A program made the position numbers and the translations under genes. Below the pieces are notes generated by a model, which worked only from the letters and a program-made list of their open reading frames with translations, made no database searches and was not told where the DNA came from. From assembly GCF_029227915.1 (NCBI RefSeq), contig NC_079882.1:24061001-24125000 (forward strand): a stretch of 64,000 bases of DNA. The letters are read 5' to 3'. Shown in pieces: positions 59,166 to 64,000 of this stretch; within the stretch, counting starts at the first letter, position 1, and every line of letters starts with the position of its first letter. Source of the stretch: Hydractinia symbiolongicarpus. Its lineage: Eukaryota > Cnidaria > Hydrozoa > Anthoathecata > Hydractiniidae.

Positions 59166-59596
59166 TTTGGCCACATTTGATGAAATAAGTCATGCTTCAA
59201 CTGACAGCAACTCACATTTTGTGAAATATTGTATTATAACTATACATAAAGTAAAAATTTCTTGTTTTAATTTAGCCAAAGGGGATGTTGATATTCCCAA
59301 TAGGACGGTAACAGAACTAGTAGCAATAAAGTTAAAATTGTTCCATTTACTGAATGTACATAAACCTAGGTGGTATTGAAAAAGATCTTGTGGCAAGTGT
59401 AAAGATAAAAGGAACTATGCAAATGTTCCTTAAATCTCTGTATTTTTATTTTTCTTGTTTGATTTGGCCAATTGTCATGTATTACTTCACCATCTCTGCA
59501 AAAAGTATGTGAACTCATTGCTGTCAAACAAATTTTTGTGATTTTAAATATAACAATTTACCACTATGTAGTGACTAAATAATGACTTCATATCAG
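59166..59596 (+). other. Sequence between the LINE 5' end and the COMM-domain exons
   Basis: Contains an acceptor-like tttaatttag at about 59265-59274 followed by an open stretch to a TGA near 59380 that I do not recognise. Otherwise it looks like intron sequence upstream of the exon at 59597. Confidence 0.4.
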
Positions 59597-60161
59597 CAAC
59601 GAGCTTTGGTTGAAGAAACTGCTAAAATAAGTCATTCAACCTTAAAAGATGTAAACTGGCAAGTGAAGGTAAATTTTAGTTTTGTAGGTGAGGTTTACAA
59701 TTTTTGACTGTATATATAATCACAGAAAAAAATCAAACTTTGCTACTTTTTGTACTTTTAGCTTGTTATGTCAAGTGATAAATTATCAACTATAAAAGAA
59801 CCTTTGGTAAATGTTGAGTTTGATCTTCAAACTGAAGATGGCAATAAAAAAACCACTTTGGAAATGAATAAAGCAGAATTTAAAGACTTCATTGAATCTT
59901 TAGAAGCTGCAAATAAGGTACAAAATTTACATCTTGTTTTGCATTTTTCTAATAATAATGTCACGGCTTCGAAAATTAATTGCAGGGGTAAAATCACCTG
60001 TAATATATAATTCTCCAAATTTCGGGAGAACATTTAGATATACATGATCGCAATCTAGATACGATCCTGTAAAATTGATTTTTTAGCATTGTAGAACTTT
60101 TATATTACTCAATTTTGTTTTGTTTTTTGTTTTTTAGACTGTGTTACAATTAAGAAGTTGA
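59597..60161 (+). CDS. COMMD8: COMM-domain protein, last three coding exons (COMMD8-like)
   Basis: Exons 59597-59668, 59762-59917 and 60138-60161 join in phase 0 and end at TGA 60159-60161. The 83 residues contain DVNWQVK|LVMSSDKLSTIKEPLVNVEF and FIESLEAANK|TVLQLRS, the C-terminal COMM domain: W-Q-x-K, SSDK, and the terminal Leu-rich motif. COMMD proteins assemble as hetero-decamers that work with CCDC22/CCDC93 in endosomal recycling and affect NF-kB and cullin ligases. From memory the closest match is COMMD8 (DWQ-KL-LSSDKI, SLEAANKVVLQLK). The N-terminal helical domain is not found in the flanking sequence. A LINE/Kolobok/Gypsy stack occupies the 12 kb immediately upstream, so the gene may have a very large intron or may be 5'-truncated here. 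Confidence 0.7.
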
Positions 60162-61107
60162 TAGAGGAAGAGATGGTTAAAAATTATGTTGTTAATAAAC
60201 TTGCAAAGAACATAAAAAGTATATACATGTGCTGACCTTCCTATAAACATTTGTCAACATATTTTTCAAAATTAGTTTGGATTTGTACAATTTTACAATG
60301 ATTGCTGTAACACATTCTCTTCCTAGCATTCCCTTTAGGAGCAAGAACAATAATGATGAAGTTGACAAGTAATTGATTTTATTGCTGATAAATGACTGGA
60401 TATCTGAATCTTAGAAAAACCCTTTTTGCTGTTCTCAATTAGAATAATAAATTATTTTTTAAAGAGATGCCTTCTTTTCTTCATTATGTAGATTTAGTTA
60501 CATATGTGTTTATAATCTTTGAAAATTTTGAATTTGTATTTATATATGTGATTTGTGAAATACGCAGATGAACTGTTATTGTATAAAAGAATTTCAAGGC
60601 AATTACTTCATTTGTAGTTATTACATTTTGCAATTTTAATTTTTTTGATACAACTCTTCACTTAAATATTGAAACAATAGCACTTTCTCATCCATTTTAC
60701 AAATGGCAAGAAAACTTGCAAAAAAGATTTTTATGTGCTTAAATTGTGCTAATCACACTTTTTATAACACATCCGCTTTTTGGAACAATCCATGACAGGG
60801 CCCACAAAGTCCCCTTAATTTAGGAAAAATGGCTGTGACATAAGCAACAACTAGTACTCTGATAGTTTGGGTCTAACTAACTCCTATGTTTGCTGTAAAC
60901 AATGAAAACAAATTCAGATTATTTAAACCTAGTATAGAAATAGCCCCTATAATTATTTTTGGCAATGAACTTTGAATTGTGTCACCTCGTCTCAATATAT
61001 TTTATATGGGATTGTAGATTCTGTAATTATTTGTTATAAAATTATTTGATTTGCGTGTAGGGGTGTGAATGCATGTGCATGCAATCATATGTGTACCTCT
61101 TTTTTAC
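60162..61107. other. 3' UTR and intergenic sequence
   Basis: AT-rich. No coding or repeat structure recognised apart from the possible polyadenylation signal. Confidence 0.5.
60446..60451 (+). terminator. Possible polyadenylation signal of the COMM-domain gene
   Basis: AATAAA about 285 nt after the stop codon, the first clear canonical hexamer downstream. Assigned by position only. Confidence 0.4.
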
Positions 61108-61378
61108 TGACTGATAGCCTTGTGGTAGAGCATTCGCTTTTAGTGCAGGAGGTCTTGGGTTCAAACCCTGACCAAGTCATGCCAAGGACTGTAAAAGCGT
61201 AAATCTATCCATTTTGCTTAGCGCACAACATGAGAATCGGATTGATATCTTAGGTGGTTGTCTAGTTAAGTGATTGCTGTGCTTGCATGACTTCTCAGCT
61301 CAAATGGAGCTTTACCCCCATCACCAGACCCTTGTTAATAGTGGTATCCTGGGTAAATAATTTTAATAATAATAATAA
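61108..61378 (+). mobile_element. tRNA-derived SINE with (AAT)n tail
   Basis: The head has a box-A-like tagccttgtggtagagc (61110-61126) and a box-B ggttcaaaccct (about 61159-61170), spaced as in a tRNA gene. The anticodon arm region does not fold cleanly, so it is not a functional tRNA. The unrelated body ends atcctgggtaaat followed by an aataataataataa tail at about 61363-61376. Related in design to 18565-18840. Confidence 0.7.
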
Positions 61379-61954
61379 TTGGGCCTGAATTGCAGAAATT
61401 TGTTTACCTGTTCCTTGCATTATGTAGTGGCTTAAACCCTAATCAAAAAAGGTATATTATGGTTAAGAAGTTTTAAATGATGTCATCATCCCTTTGTTTA
61501 CGAAACGGGTGGGTTAGTTCAGCTTTGGGTAATTGACCTAATTTCTATCTTAGGTAGGCCCTGAGTTGGGAGTTTACATAAGATATTTTCACCCAAAAAA
61601 TTACCAAAAAAGACATACTTTTTTGGATACTTTAAAGGAGAAAATATCATGTTCATGAACCCATATTAACATACACAGCATATTAGCCTATAAGCCTGTG
61701 GAAAAATTCACTTAGGCAGAAGAGAAATGAATTAGATAATTTCTTTAGCCCTGTATAAGACTATGTGGTTTCAACAAACCGTCAAGAAATAGCTACTCTT
61801 TTGGCAAACAATTAGGACAATGAAATCTGTTACTAAAGTTACAGCATTATTATATAGACTATCTGAATGGCTCATAAAAAAGTCCACTTGATCTTTGATG
61901 ATGTCTTCACACTAATTTGTTTTTTTAGAATTTTTTAACCTGTTCCTTGTAGAA

Positions 61955-62150
61955 ACACTGATTAAAATAGTATTAGGGTTTAAAGGATCTGTGATAATGT
62001 CAATGTCATCAAACTTCTGTTTCAAAAGAATAGTCCTGTTTTGATCCGATTATTTTTACCTGTTTAGAAGTTATTTGGCCTCAAACTTGTAAGTAAATTA
62101 CAATGGCTTCACTAATCGTATTCAATTTATTGACGTCATTCTAATACATT
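61955..62150. repeat. Inverted copy of the left-edge dispersed repeat
   Basis: Matches the reverse complement of about 60-310: agggtttaaagg, gttatttggcctcaaa, a variable tract, and atggcttcactaat. Diverged by substitutions and a length difference in the middle. Confidence 0.55.
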
Positions 62151-62250
62151 TAAAATTTATGATTTCACATTGTAAGAAATACTATTTCTTTGTCGCTTCC
62201 TATTCTCATAGATATCATGTGGTTTTCTTGTATTTAGTGTGAGAATTAAT

Positions 62251-62312
62251 ATGGATCCAAAAATTCAAGTATACGAAGATTTTGCAGACAGATTAAAAGA
62301 TGCAAATGAACG
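62251..62312 (+). CDS. First coding exon of an unrecognised gene
   Basis: tatttag (ending 62237) is an acceptor-like site followed by 13 nt and then an ATG opening 20 codons plus 2 nt (MDPKIQVYEDFADRLKDANE), ending at a strong donor CG|gtaagt. The charged, helix-prone composition suggests a coiled-coil or helical N-terminus. I do not recognise the protein. Further exons were not found before 64000, so the gene continues beyond the window. Confidence 0.5.
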
Positions 62313-63135
62313 GTAAGTATTTTAAAAATTTGCTATCTGAAATTGGCTGTGGCAAGTTCCCTTAGCTTTTTTTAAGCCAGGGATTAAAATAGCAGTTTAA
62401 ATAAATTTACATAAATATTAAATTTACCAATGCCATACTTTGATTGGTTGCTTGTTTCCCATTTTTGCAATAGTATTGAGGGACTGTATTATTTAATTGA
62501 ATATAATCGTTTCTTTTTTAAAAAAAACGGCGATTTTGAGAAGGCAACTGTCTTTTTTTCTTAAAATTTTTTTAAAAAGATTCCTACGATCCATAGCTAC
62601 TGCTATTTTACTTCTTAATCTTTCAACAAGTTTTCCACACTTTAAAAATTCTTGAAATTTTTTTCATTTTCCTCCTTAAAACTCTTTGATTTCCCTTATG
62701 TATTTTAAAAAATTAATATTTCTCCTTGAATCTTCGTGATTTTTAGATTGTAAAGTTAAAAACCTCTCTTTTGTTTCATTTTTAGCATTGTGAAGATTAT
62801 AAATTATTATATTGTTACAAATTACAGTATTGTCTAGTGGGAAATAATTCTTTATTCATGTCACCTTATATTTTTATTGCCTTTTAGCTGCTTTACATAG
62901 ATTTTCAAATAAATTTTTTTCAAAATCTTGTTGTTCAAAAAACATTCTTGAAAATGTCAAATTTCCTTTTTTAAACTCCTTGATTTTTCATTATTTTTAC
63001 TCTGAAAAACTTATGAGAACCCTGTTTAACAGAGAATCTTTCAGTGCTTAAAACATTTTTGATTCAATAATTTATTGTTATTTTGTTTGTCTATTGTTTC
63101 GTTATTGCTTTTGGTATATACTGTTTTGCACTAAT
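62313..63135. other. Probable intron sequence, no features
   Basis: AT-rich with many short homopolymers and CCTTAAA/CCTTGAA patches similar in style to 2545-2920. No exon recognised. Confidence 0.4.
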
Positions 63136-63684
63136 TACAAGCTCGTGAGCTTGTATTAAAACGCAAATGTGTCCTACAAGAATGGAAATTTTTGCCTCTC
63201 TGAGCACCAACACGGGAGTCGTCGTGTGTTCGAATCTTATCTTGGTAACTATTTTTACTTTTTTTTTCTTTTTTCTTTTTTAAAAAGATAAGACAAGTGT
63301 TCAAAACACTTGTTTAACTAACTAGTAAATAAAGGTGTTTCAACCAAACTTTTTAAAAGTGAATGTAGGCAGAATTAACTGAATTAATGAATTTCGCAAA
63401 TTTTGGGGTTTGTGGGTTTGTGGGTTTGTGGTCTTTCTTCTTCCTGTCAGTCGGTTCACCCAAGACGGACCCATCGAAAATTAAAAGTTCGAGGAATTTT
63501 CCGTTCAGGAAGGTCTCACAAATCAATTTTGAAAAATAAGTGTGTAACAAATATTATTGCGTATCTGAATAGTAAAATATGTCGTGTCTAACTTCGTAAC
63601 AAAAATCCCAATTTGATAGACAGCTTTTTGTAAACTTTATTCGCGAGGTTGTTTGCGTATATCATACGTCTTGTTTGGTTATTA
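63136..63684 (+). mobile_element. SINE-like repeat, copy B
   Basis: Starts attacaagctcgtgagctt, includes gtgttcgaatcttatcttgg (box-B-like) at about 63226-63245, a poly-T-rich tract, then about 250 bp not present in copy A. It resumes the shared 3' part at about 63540 (aaatatgtcgtgtctaactt, then ttgcgtatatcatacgtctt at 63653-63672). It is the inverted homologue of 33193-33512 with a longer or different middle. Confidence 0.6.
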
Positions 63685-63847
63685 CATAAAACTTGTGAAA
63701 TTTGTTTGGTTTGATAATACACCCACATCCGATAGAAACCGGTCGTACATAAATGTTCCTGTTTAAAAATAATTTTTTTATTATCGACAGTGTTATTGTT
63801 ATTTATTATAACGACATACAATCGTCAAGGGATTGGAAAAATTAAAG

Positions 63848-64000
63848 GAAACAAAGGAAAATAAAAAGATCTACGAGCAGTGTATTGTATTATCATAACA
63901 CAAGTGCAACCTTTAACATCATTTTGAAGGCTGGCAATATCAAAAAAAATCCAGGGCCTGGCTTACATCAACAATCTAACTTAACAGATCCTGTTGTTAC
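63848..64000 (+). CDS. Start of a non-LTR retrotransposon ORF with NPGP motif (runs off the window)
   Basis: An open frame with no stop to the window end reads ..IILKAGNIKKNPGPGLHQQS... (63919 onward). L-L-x-A/S-G-D-V/I-E-x-NPGP is the typical N-terminal signature of CR1/L2-type LINE ORFs and resembles a 2A ribosome-skipping peptide. Here D and E of the 2A consensus are N and K. No ATG precedes it in frame after a stop at about 63843, so the start is unresolved or lost. Confidence 0.5.

Noticed and set aside
59167-59379. 70-codon frame just before the COMM-domain exons
   Set aside because: Begins at the LINE border, no recognised domain, ends at a stop without a donor. Kept only as unassigned sequence.
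61108-61190. tRNA gene
   Set aside because: Boxes A and B are present but the acceptor and anticodon arms do not pair, and the sequence continues into a SINE body with an AAT tail.

Overview
This is an AT-rich eukaryotic (animal) genomic window. Coding sequence is split into short exons with GT-AG introns, and gene order, intron-exon structure and transposon types (Kolobok, Penelope-like, Ty3, non-LTR elements with NPGP motifs, tRNA-derived SINEs, many MITEs) suggest an early-branching metazoan, most likely a cnidarian. That taxonomic call is an inference from style, not from any search.

Layout. 1-9227 is AT-rich non-coding sequence with a dispersed repeat at the left edge. 9228-31753 (+) is a complete KIDINS220/ARMS gene of 18 coding exons (1613 codons): ankyrin repeats encoded one per 99-nt exon, a four-pass membrane KAP module with damaged Walker motifs, a SAM-like module and a Ser-rich tail ending in a PDZ-ligand-like ESQF. 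An 8.1-kb intron (13516-21632) holds a possible alternative first exon, a SINE and an inverted-repeat element. 33935-41872 (-) is a complete NAA15 gene, the auxiliary subunit of the NatA N-terminal acetyltransferase: 20 coding exons, 868 aa, tail to tail with KIDINS220.

41873-59596 is a transposon-dominated stretch. It contains a MITE (44242-45016), a 5'-truncated Penelope-like element with a GIY-YIG domain and a hammerhead-like motif (45658-46263), and a nested stack. In the stack a reverse-strand non-LTR retrotransposon (about 47258-59165) was hit by a Kolobok-type DNA transposon at TTAA (47288-55300) and by two TA-flanked mariner-type MITEs (55503-55909, 57409-58601). The Kolobok copy was in turn split by a full-length Ty3/Gypsy element with identical 139-bp LTRs (48095-52944).

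59597-60161 (+) holds the last three coding exons of a COMM-domain protein (best match from memory COMMD8). Its 5' exons are not found and would have to lie on the far side of the transposon stack. 61108-61378 is a tRNA-derived SINE. 62251-62312 is the first coding exon of an unrecognised gene. 63136-63684 is an inverted relative of the SINE-like repeat at 33193-33512. The window ends inside the start of another non-LTR element carrying an NPGP (2A-like) motif.

The three host genes do not form an operon or pathway; they are neighbours. I do not see a defence or other novel multi-gene system. The items most worth following up are the degenerate NTPase sites in KIDINS220, its possible internal promoter, the Penelope-like terminal structure, the intact young Gypsy copy and the COMMD gene cut off by the transposon stack.
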